A stretch of DNA of 64,000 nt, taken from Cristatella mucedo (Eukaryota; Bryozoa; Phylactolaemata; Cristatellidae). The translations under genes and the position numbers were made by a program. Below the pieces are notes generated by a model. The model searched no databases, was not told where the DNA came from, and saw only the letters and a list, made by a program, of their open reading frames with translations. Numbering within the stretch: the stretch's first letter is position 1; each line of letters opens with the position of its first letter. The stretch is taken from positions 160,001 to 224,000 of the forward strand of contig WPIO01000163.1 in NCBI GenBank assembly GCA_009760855.2. The letters run 5' to 3'. Shown here piece by piece: positions 11,370 to 22,572 of this stretch.

Positions 11370-11875
11370 TCTTGGTAACTTTGCGGCGGATGAGGGTGTG
11401 GAGGACGAGGAGGTACGTATGCTGTTTTTATATAACTCGAGCGAACCTGGATGCGCTTCAAGAGCGCAAGCGTAGTAAACTGTGACTTGTCCCCTTACGC
11501 TCGGACCAACGGACTCGCTGCTCAACAATCGAATGACGTGCAATGCGAATGGCGCCGGACCGCCTATGACTCAGGCACAGACATCAAGTCCGGTTGCACT
11601 CTCTCCAGACGGCTTTCAACAGCTGACCGTTGTAAATGCTCTGCTGGTCGACGGGGTCAAGTGCGCTAAGCGTGAGAAATGATTGGCTCAAAGGAATAAC
11701 TACAGCGATAGGCAGGGGCCAGACAGGGATTGGAGGGATAGGCACGCGATAGCGAGAAGCGTGAAGACGCTCAAGGCGACCGTTAGTTGTATAGGGACCT
11801 GGCTGCGAGAGTTCCATTCGGGCGGACGAGAGCTAAGTGGATCTAGAGGAATTAGAACTCCTGCACTCGTGCAGA
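11370..11875 (+). repeat. 5'-flank block shared by all three copies
   Basis: About 95% identical by eye to 31780-32260 and 53720-54070. No recognisable coding. Confidence 0.65.
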
Positions 11876-12160
11876 TCTACAAGTAACATGATGTCGAATT
11901 TTGAGAAGCTCTAGCCAGCCATTTGTTGGAACGAATGACGTACAGTCGAGCATCACAGCGAGTTGAGCTGCTGCGCCTTCGCCATCATTAATTATGGCCA
12001 CTGACGGCAGCATTTTGCTGCCACAATTGATAAAACCATTCCGTCAGCGCGTCGGCAACTTTTTCGTTTGGACTTTTGCGTTTTCTTCTTTGGTCCAGAT
12101 TCCCTTCGATTAGCACTGCACGGCGAATCTCTTTTCCTGCCTTCTTTATTTAGGAGCGGT
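11876..12160 (-). mobile_element. Tigger/pogo N-terminal (CENP-B-type HTH) fragment
   Basis: The minus-strand translation contains NGWLELLKI-like residues of the DNA-binding domain and is clearly homologous to 57490-57780 inside a Tigger transposase. Also present at 31130-31400 and 32262-32535. Confidence 0.55.
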
Positions 12161-12660
12161 CAAAGGGCGGTCGCGCGCTCGCGCGCGCTTTCGCATGGCG
12201 GTCCGGTCGCAGTGGGCGGGCCACTCGCAGACGGCGCTTCGCCTGGTGCGGGGCTGGGCGGGGCTGCGGCTTTCTTTCTCGGTCCCGTGCTGCCGTTACA
12301 CTACGAAGTTCGATGCGCTGAATGTGTTGGTTTTTGCGGTACGTACGCCAAACGAAGCTCTTCAAGACCTGCGTCAAAGAATGGATACATTAGACAGTAG
12401 TAGTCGTCTCACTCAAGTTTAACTACGGCCAAGTTGTTAGTGCGAAAGATTTTACTGCGTGTAGATTTCGGGTGAGTGTCACAATTTTTAGTGCGACCGA
12501 TTCATTCCTTTTTTTGTTTACTGACAGTTTATAGATCTGGAGCTCCAGATCTCAGCACTCGAATTCGCTTCATTTAGCACTCCTTGGGCTCCCTTTCCCG
12601 GTGATAGGTTATTTCGACGAGTCCGGAAACTAAGGTTTTAGAACCCTATCTGTAGACTTG
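12161..12660. other. GC-rich 5'-flank sequence shared with copy A
   Basis: Homologous to 32535-33080, but copy A carries about 60 extra bases near 32685-32745. No gene recognised. Confidence 0.5.
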
Positions 12661-14485
12661 TTTAGTTCCCATGTTGCTGTTGGCGCATGGGTTATTATAA
12701 AGAAGTTTGTAGCATCATGCTGGCCTTGGCTGAATTTAAGCACGAACAAGAGCTGTTCGGATGGGGGCTAGAACTCCCGTGTCCTGGAGCAGTGAGCCAG
12801 AGAGAAGCGCCAGTGCGGTTAGACAGCAAGAGCTTAAGGACAAACCAGGAAGCTCTGAGACCAGCGGTGGCGATTCGGCTTTTAGAATTGGTCCGATACC
12901 TGCGGAAGCTGCTGATTAATGTGTGCTGGCCTGTCAACCTCCGCCTGCACTCGTTCCAAGAAAGAATCGTCTGGAGACTACGCTTCGAGAACATGAGGTG
13001 TTTAACCTACGGCGACGAACAGCTAATTGTACCTTGGACTTTGGCCAAATCATTTAAGACAAAAATTTGAAAAACATTCGCTAATGGAGCTGCAACAAGA
13101 GCAAACGTGGCCACTGCTTCTGCGATCACTCTCGCTGTGGCTCGCTGTATTATTACTAGCCTTACTGAACAATGGGCTCTAAGACCAATAACCATTTGAT
13201 TGTGCTTCCTTTGCAACAAGTGTAAAGTGCCTAGAAAGGGATTGAGTTCTCTGGATAAGCTATCACAAATGTGTTATTGTCGTTCTTATATTTAGGAGAG
13301 CGCGAAATGTCGGTCGCCATGTGCATGCAAATGTCAGGCGAGTACCGGCCGATGGATCTTAGTTTAGCGGTTAGGCGGACGTGCATCAACAGTTAGATTG
13401 GATGCTTCTTGAGTCCTGCATTAGACTACTTTATATAATTTATATGCTGATGCAAGATTAAGTGCCCTCAAGACTGTATGCCTAAGCTTGCTGATTCCAC
13501 AGTTGACCTAACACAAGTTCTTAGCCTCAGTTTATCCGGCATTGTCCAAGGCAGCTGCACTGAAGGTATTGTTCTGACACTTCAACACTGAGCCAGGACG
13601 CATGCAACTAGTCACTTTTCTGTCGTTCTCTCAAAGGCAACCGACTTTGCTTGACCAGCTAATTCGCCAAATAAAATAACTAACTAAGCAAATAAGGTCG
13701 GCATTAGTGGCTGCAAACGGATGGGGCTCTCAGTGCTAATGCAATGTTTATAGTGATCTCCTCTGAGTACGTCGCTCTTTTAGACTATCTGGAATTATGT
13801 GGATTAATTAAGTGGATTAATCTAACTATCGATGGCGTTGACAGAAATGAGCAACAGGCCAACAAGCACCCCTGGGCAAGTGCACTCGATAATCTCACCC
13901 GGGCACCCTTGGTTTATCACTTCATTCGTTGAGCTCCGACGCACGTGCGACACCTAAGAGCACGCTGTCAGCGGTCCGCGGTCTCCGGTGTGACGTGGAA
14001 ACTGAAACTGAGGACGGCTCTCGACGAGCCGGCTATCCTAAAGGCATGCGAAGCCGAAGCACGGCTTGCTATTTGCTATAAAATTTTAAAAAATTTCGAA
14101 ACACACGACGTATATAGCGCAGGCTTGTAGGCCATTCTTCTCGGAAATCTGGGTCGGCCGCCTATCTAGCCAGGTACGATGACGGCATCGACAAGTACAC
14201 CGGCGAGCTTTAAAATAAAAGCTCATCTCTTTTCGCTCGCCAATTTCTGTGAACTCTTGTGAATCGGAGGTTAAACTTGCAAGACGCTTGGTAAGGCTGG
14301 GCCATCTAAATCCCGGAATATTAACGGCGTGCCTCATGAGCTTTCGGTCTACTTTTTGTTAAAACAATCCTAACGCATTCGCGCCTCAGTAACGCCCACT
14401 CCTCCTACTCCAAGCTTTCAATCTTATTGCGAGATTAGTTTTTAGAAATTTTTTAAGCTATCTGTACATGAGGTGGGTACCATAA
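12661..14485. other. No recognised gene
   Basis: 12660-12700 matches 35510-35575 in the copy A flank. A LINE 3' tail remnant lies at 13207-13285. The rest shows no coding family. Confidence 0.5.
13207..13285 (+). mobile_element. LINE 3' tail remnant
   Basis: TTTGCAACAAGTGTAAAGTG then AGAAAGGGATTGAGTTCTCT, a decayed version of the LINE 3' hairpin. Confidence 0.6.
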
Positions 14486-14489
14486 GTAA

Positions 14490-14945
14490 AGAGATTGTAA
14501 TCTATATTACGTAATATATATTATAGTAATAATTTCGCATTTCGCCGACAGAGAACTGGATCTCTTTCTAGGCACATTACATCTGCTCTAAAGTAAGCTT
14601 AATCAAAAGTTTAGTGGTGACGTACTCAACGCCAACAAGCGAAACATGATTAGGGTGATATGCACAATATTAACGTGAAATTGCGAGCGTACGCGGCAGC
14701 ATACGGAGCGTCAACACGCAAAAGCACTTACAAGACAAATCACAAAAATCCACTGAAGTCTATCAAACACACAGTCTTTTTAACTTTGTAGAGTTACAGA
14801 TGGAGATTCATGAAATTACAGAACTTTGGAACAGGACACCTAGATTTTGTTCAGATGCAAAGGAGATGCGCTGGCAGAGCATTTTGAGCGTTAAGCTTTC
14901 GATTTCTCTCTCGAACTCGGTTTTCCCATGACTAGACTAAAAGGG
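14490..14945 (-). mobile_element. LINE fragment, internally deleted
   Basis: Low-coordinate part is the 3' tail (GAGAACTGGATCTCTTTCTA). From about 14815 it matches the RT-downstream region of the element at 4.9-6.5 kb (ACACCTAGATTT and following). Confidence 0.6.
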
Positions 14946-14984
14946 TCCGACATCAACGGTACAGCAGCCACTTACGCTTGAGCT

Positions 14985-15295
14985 TCTTTTCAGACCGCTT
15001 ATGTCCGATCTACACTGACTCCCCACCATCATGCATCCGATCAATGTCAGGGTCATTTATTTAACTAGCAGGTCGCTTAACTCGCACGTACCTACCTATT
15101 CGACCTCTCTGCTCCTCAGCAGTCTCGCACTCTCGCACCACTCGCTCCTCAGCATTCATTTATCTCGCCATCCCTCGCACTAAATTGAAATTCTTCGGTG
15201 ATTGAGCGTTCAGCTCATTTGCACCCACAATCTGGAACAGGACACTACCTACGGTCGCCACCCGAATCGACCAAACATCATTCGTAGCGCCGAGC
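14985..15295 (+). mobile_element. LINE C-terminal fragment
   Basis: Encodes LAIPRTKLKFFGD, a stop, then AFSSFAPTIWN, the conserved end of CR1/L2-type ORF2. Confidence 0.7.
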
Positions 15296-16525
15296 GCTCG
15301 GTGGCGGAAGCGTACGCGCCTCTTACCGAGCGGCTTAGCCAACAGCCGACCGCCTGTTGGATAGTTCGAGTGGCACAAAGAGGCTCGGCCTCCCCTCGGC
15401 GACAGCGTGTCTCCACGCAAACACTCCAACCGAAAAAAGTGCGTGGACCTTTACGCCCCATACACTGGGGCGCTACTGGAAAGACAATACCGAGCGCTGC
15501 AGGTTCAGGCTCCCAGTGGCTCGGCGGAAGCCCCTAGTTTCTGAACGCCGCTTAAAAGAAGATCCGCTCCCAGGAAACCCCTGGAAACGCTCCCACTGCC
15601 GCGCCTACTCGGAGCAGCGGATACGACCAACCGCGTGCGCGCATGCGAAACTGTCCGACGTTTACACTCCGCCGGCAGCCCGAATAGGACAAAAGTGCGC
15701 AAAATATTAATAATTTTTAGGAACGCTGGTTTAAGTAGATACAACGACAGTATTTTATTAGAAAAAATAAATGCGCGGTATAAAACTCACAACACATTGT
15801 AATTTAGGCCAGTTTTTAACTGTAATTTGAAATGGTACAGTTGTACGGAAAGAGTTTATTCAGCCCAATAATGTTGGCCGGCTTTTTATTAGACGCTCAG
15901 GTTGAGTGAGATTCGTTGAAGCTTCTCTCCGACTAGGGCTGTTCTGCGGTAGGTTGTCGATGACGCGAGCACAAACATTCCACAGTTGCAAAGGAAACCT
16001 TGGCTTTGCACGTAGACCTCTTTGCTGCCTGCCTTTGGGCAAATCTTACCCGTAGTTGATCAACTGTGCCCTTAGGTGAGCGCAGTCATTGGCCCATTCG
16101 TCGAAGGCAGCAGGTACATCCGCTACAAGAACGAAGCTCAGTTGCAACAATATTTTGACGTGCAGTCACAGATCGTCGTCGTCACGGTATGCTGCCGAAT
16201 AGATGGAATCTTGAACCTTGTGCTAAAGATTCTGTCCGAGATCAAACAAGCATCTAACAAGGTGCGCTCCAAGAAAAGTGTTTGAACATGACTGGCTTTT
16301 CACAGTCCGACACTTTACTTGCCGGATTCAGAGCTTGCACTATAAATTCATGAAGAAACCGGACACGCCAGCCCCGCAATGCAATATTATAATTGTTTGC
16401 GGACTTGCAATCGATTTGGATGACAAACGGCCACTTAAATCGATTTAATCGCCCACTTATGAAACCAGGATTTCAGCTTCGCGCTTTTATCGTACACGCT
16501 CGTTTTCGGCGCGAATTTTCGGCCC
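15296..16525. other. No recognised gene
   Basis: Moderately GC-rich to 15700, then AT-rich. Overlapping open frames on both strands show no recognisable domain. Confidence 0.5.
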
Positions 16526-16924
16526 ACATTTAAAGGAGAATGCGTCAGCTTGGCGTGTGGTGCGACAACTTGTGTCCGGCTTGACTTTAATAGCTCGTGA
16601 CATCCGGATCTCGACGGCTGAAGCGTCAATAATTCATGCACGGCATGCCCAAAAAATGCTGAATCGTGTATCTCTTGTCTTCAATTCCAACAACCAAACA
16701 GAGACTTTTCGCTGGTGTTGCACATTACAGTTCGCGTAAGAGCTCTCACAATCTACGTGGCATTCGGCTCGCAAGCGACAGCCAGCAGACTTGTAAAGCC
16801 CTAGTTCGCGTGTGTATATTCGCATGGACTCGCTGTGTGACTTGATTGGAAGCTTGAAGAATCTGTGCTATATTCGATGCACAAGTGGCGAGCAGCTCCG
16901 AGGGCGTACCTGGACTGTTTCCTC

Positions 16925-17190
16925 TTTTTATAATAACAATATATTTGTATAGCGCCTCAGGGAACTTGACTCTTTCTAGGCACTTTACATTTGCTGGAAA
17001 AAAGGAAGCACGATCGAATGGTTAATGGTAGCACGATGCTCAACGTCAACTAGCGTAACATGGTTAGAGGTGACATGCACAGGTTCAGCATGCATATATT
17101 GTTAGTGGCAGCATGCACAGAATCAGCATAGGCAGGCAAAGGACCGACCGCGTGGACGATCTGAATGCCACGATATACAGATGCATTTTT
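16925..17190 (-). mobile_element. LINE 3' tail
   Basis: GCGCCTCAGGGAACTTGACT and the TTAGTGGCAGCATGCACAG segment of the LINE 3' UTR. The pair in copy B is at 37065-37230. Confidence 0.75.
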
Positions 17191-18611
17191 GCTTCTTTTA
17201 AAATGCCGTCATGTCGGGGGGGGGGGAGGGGGTTGTCGTGACGGCTTGGCAAAGAACTAACGCCCTACGTGCCTAGATGGTGGGTTATTAGGTTACCTTA
17301 TGGGCATCAGAATTGATTGACGACAGGTAATTCTAGTGGAAGGTGAACAAGGTTCTGCTCACTAGTTGTGCTCGGAGGACCAAGTAGAATGCCCCCTCGC
17401 CTAACCCTTGCTCGGCTGATAGGGTTAGTTATGTTCACTTGTGGGAGCAGCAACCTGGCAGTGTTTTGCCCCCCCCCCCCGCCGACCGAGCCATGGCCGG
17501 CAGGGTGAAGGATGGTACCGTTTAACGTTGGTAACTACTGGTAAACTACTTGGTAAACTACTCGCTCGCCGATAGTCCGTGATGCCACGATCCTAAAACG
17601 GGGTCTACTAAAGGGTCTACGCAAATTCGGGAGTTCGGGTATGAGGGAGAGAGAGAGAGAGACCACGGAGAAAGGTGGGCTTGGGGTCAGTTGCAGCAGT
17701 GGGAGCGAAAGTGTTACTCATATAAGAGCGAGCGGAGTTGAAGCCTAGAGATGAGGACAGAGATACAGACTGAGACGGTAGGCTCACTGTTCTAATACGA
17801 CGGAAGAGGGCGAGTAATGCACCCTGGTGTACGACGGAAGGCTATGCTATGGTTTGCCACAGGAGTTAAGGTGTTCGCTTTTTTGATGACCGAGGTTAAG
17901 GTACACATCTGATGACTGAGGCTGCGGGCTCGAGCCTTGCTGCATACGTGATGCGCCTGGATAGAGATTTTATTTGCTCTAGGCCGCTGTGCAGATGGAT
18001 GTGTTTTTACGACCCAGATAGTTTCATACGTGCCCAGCCTCGAAGCGGCAAGCAGGTAAACGTAACGTATACCGCCCTATCGCTCTAGCTACTCTACTGT
18101 GGTCATTGGGACGGGACACCACTTCGGCTACCTCGGCTACACGCCACAGGCCCAGCCTGTGTTATTATCCCATGCCTTACTTAGTGATTAGGGTGGTGGT
18201 TGAGCTTGTAGTCGATCTCCACAGCTGAGAACGGTGGACGAGGTACTCGTTGTGTTGCTGTAAATTAAATGTCTCTCAAGAGCGCTTTTGTGGCTCGCTA
18301 CAGGCGTATCCAACATACTTCAGATGTTGGACACTTTTTAGCCGGCCGTATTGCTATCGACAAGGCCTCGGCAGCCACCTTGAGTGAGCTAACCAATGCC
18401 CAGTGAGGCTTGCCTAAAGCTCGCCGTAGCACAGGAAGAGGCTAACCAGGCGCAATAGTCATAGGCTTCGGTTGGCGGCAGTTCCATCAGCAAGGGTTTG
18501 GCGATAGACACCCAGCTAAGCATGACGATACAGACCGATGGTAGCGACTGAGCTGATGCATGCATTGTGCTTCGCTTCGTCAGTGTTTAATTTTAGAGGG
18601 CTTACTGGCAT

Positions 18612-19027
18612 TTAGGTGCGAATCTCAGCCATAAGAGCCAAATGACTTGAGCCATCAACTAAACACACTGAATGCCAGTGCTGTCCTTGCTTCGTAGTTA
18701 TTATTGAGTAAATGCTGTTTCCAATGGGGAAGGACGTGATGGCAGTGCTGATGCTGAGAGACTTGCCTGTTTTTTGGCAGCTACTTCCTGCTATCACGAC
18801 GGTTGGACCGCCTGCCGACGACAGCCGTCGGTTAGGCCTCACCACATCTGCTCGAGCTCTCTCTGTCGCAGGCTCGCTTAATTTCGCAGCCGCTGCTGAG
18901 CTTGGCGCTTTTGGTCTGACGAAGCCACCGCCTTCGGCCTCCGAAAATCGTGGTGGCGATACGTTGTTCATTAAGAAATCTATCTCACTCACTTCTGCCC
19001 ACAACGACGAGCAGCAGCTTTAGCCTT
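18612..19027. other. Duplicated 3'-flank segment with open frames
   Basis: Paired with 38690-39085. Open frames on both strands are not preserved in both copies; not called as coding. Confidence 0.4.
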
Positions 19028-19480
19028 TGACCAGTTTCAGCCTGTTCGCGCCCTCAGGTCCTGTGTGGACAATAAATTAGCTGTTCCAGTCCTCCACTTA
19101 AAGACCGTTGGCGATAGAAGCTTTAGCTCTGCAGCTCCTAGACTGTGGAACTCAGTTCCACAATTCATAGGCAACGACAACTACTCTCCCGCTGCCGACT
19201 ATGGCTCATCTTTTTCAGCGGTCCTGAGCTGCTACTTCCATGTCACACACTACCTCAGCTGCTCACCTGACTCTGCTAAGCTTCCCACTTTCTCTTTGTT
19301 GCGTAAGACGAAGTCTGTTGGCTACCGAATGCGTACCGAAAGCCGCTTAGGCTACAAGTGTGCTAAACAGGCTTTGAGCTTGAGTGCACTGTACAAATCT
19401 CTCCTGCACAAACACTCACATGGTCTTTATGACTTTGTGGAGTTACAGACGGAGATGCATTACATTACAATACATTACTT
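19028..19480 (+). mobile_element. LINE C-terminal fragment (second LINE subfamily)
   Basis: Encodes KTVGDRSFSSAAPRLWNSVP, the conserved terminal motif of CR1/L2 ORF2, ending ELQTEMHYI. A close relative is at 58165-58600. It is absent from the copy B flank. Confidence 0.8.
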
Positions 19481-19875
19481 CACCACCTATTGCCCTACTA
19501 CTGCAGGGCGGTGAACCAGATTCAAGCCACCACAGATTTCGCCGAAAACGGCTGTGTTATGGCGTGCCTTTGGCGGGTTCGAGTGCCAGGATGTGCAACA
19601 TCTCGCGCCATTGAGTGGGGACCGGTTGCCAAACAGCTTCGGTTACAGACAGCTACGTGCGACACGGCGGACAGCACTCTATTCTAGTGTGGCGACTTTT
19701 TCCCATTGAAAAGTGCCAGCGGATTCAGCATCAAAAGCAGCCGATGCTGACGTCGGAGCAATCTCAAATGGATTGCCGCCGCTCGTCCAACGATCTGACA
19801 TACGGCTGCAGGGGTGGCCAGCGTGGCTGACCTTTGACTGAGTGGAGGAGGCGACCGACATGAGAGAGCGTCTTT

Positions 19876-20031
19876 TCAGCCCGAAGTCTTCGACCTGTCA
19901 TCGATCGCCCACTGCGGCGGCGGCGGCAAAGTGTGTCTCGTGAATCGATATATCAGATACTCGAGAACCACCATCTCTTCTGGTTTGATGTAGTGAAACG
20001 ACACCATGTGGTCGCTCACAGTGTCAATGCC
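19876..20031 (-). CDS. Copy A exon 5 (SFHY motif, C-terminus)
   Basis: Acceptor GCACAG|GGC, then [20 protein letters not shown] and [10 protein letters not shown], with stop TGA at 19876-19878. The last 20 residues ([11 protein letters not shown] and following) differ from copy B in the middle, then both end [10 protein letters not shown]. Confidence 0.9.
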   Translation of the reverse strand, partial: GIDTVSDHMVSFHYIKPEEMVVLEYLIYRFTRHTLPPPPQWAIDDRSKTSG

Positions 20032-22527
20032 CTGTGCGCACCGATCAACACAGCGACTCTAGTCACCGCTCGAAATGCTTGTGCACAGTGCTGACACTGG
20101 GGCGCTTAAAACCAGGATAATAGAGTACAAATAATAGAGTAGAGAGCATCTCAAAAAATCACAGTCGTGTACATTCGGTAAACTCGCTTCATAGCACTGC
20201 TCTCTTCGGTATTCAGGCAAATCTCGTCAAATTGTGTATCGATAACTTGGTCGCAGTGGGGGCGCTCAGCTAAGATAATCGAATGTTATGCTATCCTTAA
20301 TGGCTAAAAATTAAAGTCCGGCGGTCAAATGCAGTTATGATTGCATGCACATGGCACATAAGATCACGCAGAGAACATAAAAAAACTGCGAGACTCCTAC
20401 ACAACCATAGGCTCAGAGCGGCATGATATTTGATGCATTTCACTAGAAAACTTACATTCAGCCCGCCAGTAATCGGAAACAAACTTCCACAGTCACTCAA
20501 TTTACTGATTCTTCGTGTTGCAGTACAAAATAACTAGCGTTTTCTAGATATTTCATTATCGACTGGTATTTTTAATTGGTTGGAGAGGCAACTGAAGGAG
20601 AGGCTGGCTTCATCCTACGCTAAGAGAGTTAAATCAGTCTGTTCAGCCTGTATTAGTTGGTATCCATGTTTTCCGATTTCAGAGCGAAACGGAAGCCATC
20701 ATCTCAAATCAGAATGTATCGGAGCAGCAGTCTGTTATAACTTTGCATCATGTATCTAGTTCTCTTTAGCTAGACTGCTACCGATTACCATCAGTCGCTG
20801 CAAGGCTTGAAAGCTGCAGATCTGAGACAGCGAACAGCTAGCCCTATTCACATTGAGTACTTTGAGTGCCGTTCAGAGGCTCATTATTTGACTTAAAATG
20901 TTTGTGGCAGAATCAAACCTTTCCTCCGAGCGTAGCAAGCATTGGCTCCGGCCCCTGCTCAAACCGACTCCGAGGATAAGCTGCTATAAAGGGGCGTGGC
21001 GAGCTGGCCCTTCCCGGCATTCCCTTTTCTGAGCTGGCCACGAGCTGGTGGAACACCAAATCATAACTCGCGCGTTTGTCGTGCATGATCTGTGCTTAAC
21101 CAAAAATGCGACTACTAACAATTTAGTGAATAATGGATCGACTCACTTCATGAGAGCCCTCCGCCTGCAGCTGTGGCAAAGGTAAGCACAGCTCCATACT
21201 GCACTGCTGCTAACTGTGGCATCGTTGTGGGCGTGGCATCGTCACCTCGTCACCCACCCTAGCCTGACAGGGCAGGAATGCATAACGCCTCTGCAGCCGA
21301 ATCCTCCCCGCTGATTGTGTGGAGGCGTTAGTGAATGGCCACTCGGTCATGCGATCCCTCCCGGCCGGTGCTCTTGTTCAGCTCTAGCAGCCGTGGGCTG
21401 ACGTGTCATCCAGCATCTCGAAGGCTGCATCCTGTCAGTAGGAGCTCGGTTTTATTGTCAGTTAGCTAAACGAAATTGGCCGACATTCCATAATCAAATG
21501 ACTGCAAGACTAACATTCAGTTTATTACTCTCTGCAACCTCTTTTGATAGTTTAAATGACAAATACACCAGAGCATAGTCAGCATACAAGTGATAGTTGA
21601 TCCGATGGGCCCAAATTACCTTTCCCGGAGGCTCGGTATAAATGGAGAGCAGCGAACGTCGAGAGAGGACCCCTTGCGGAACTCAAAAGAGGCTTCTGGT
21701 CTGCTGGATCAGATGTCACCACCATGCGACACGGACTGCACACGATCGTCTAACAGACCGGTTGTAGTGGTCAACCATTCAAGTCGAGTATCGTGATCAA
21801 GAGTGTCAAATTCAGCTGATCGATCGAGCAGGCCCATGGCAGTGCAAAAGAACGGGCTCCCGCGGCAAAGATCCTGATCGACTCTTGTGTGGCTTATAAG
21901 ATGCACCTTGGAGCAGATGCAGGCTACAAGCCAAGCACTCGCAATGGCCCCAAACCATGGCTGACGTTCCTTGCGTCGCCTGTACTTAAGTCAACTCATT
22001 GCCTCACGACTCTTCAACGAAACCGTGTATGGTCCTTCGATTCCTGACTCTAATAGCTTAGTAATACCAATTTGTAAAAAACTAATAAAAGTCCTGCGCG
22101 TTTTCCTTTATCCTCTCGCATGCAAAAATAGCAATGTATTGCAATGAATCCATGCTAAAGTCTCTGAAAGTGATAGCAAGTAAAACAAGTAATGAATAGA
22201 CTGATAGGAGTGAAGCTGCACTTATCTTCCTTATGCCTCTGCAGGATATGTGTACGTGTTTACATGTATATATATATATTTATTTATATTCATATATATA
22301 TATACTTTTATATTTATATATATATGTATATATATATATATATGTATGTTTATAAATATATATTTATTTATATATATTTATATATACATTCGTACATATA
22401 AACTATGTGTATATATATCATGTGTGTGTGTGTGAGTGTTTTTTTACTATACATGTGTTCGCGTGCTTGTGTAAGTGTGTGTGTGTCTGTGCGTGTCAGT
22501 GTGTGTCTGTGTGTGTCTGTGTGTGTC

Positions 22528-22572
<45 letters not shown>

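Larger units (their letters stand above)
16527..19870. repeat. 3' flank of copy A, duplicated unit (pair of 36650-39480)
   Basis: Homology with 36650-39480 begins at TTTAAAGGAGAA and continues to the exon 5 stop, with indels, a shorter GA repeat (near 17648) and a LINE fragment at 19028-19480 absent from the partner. No gene recognised inside. Confidence 0.75.

Noticed and set aside
18301-18332. Stem-loop CCAACAT...ATGTTGG as a regulatory hairpin
   Set aside because: The arms are not kept in the paired sequence near 38380-38400.
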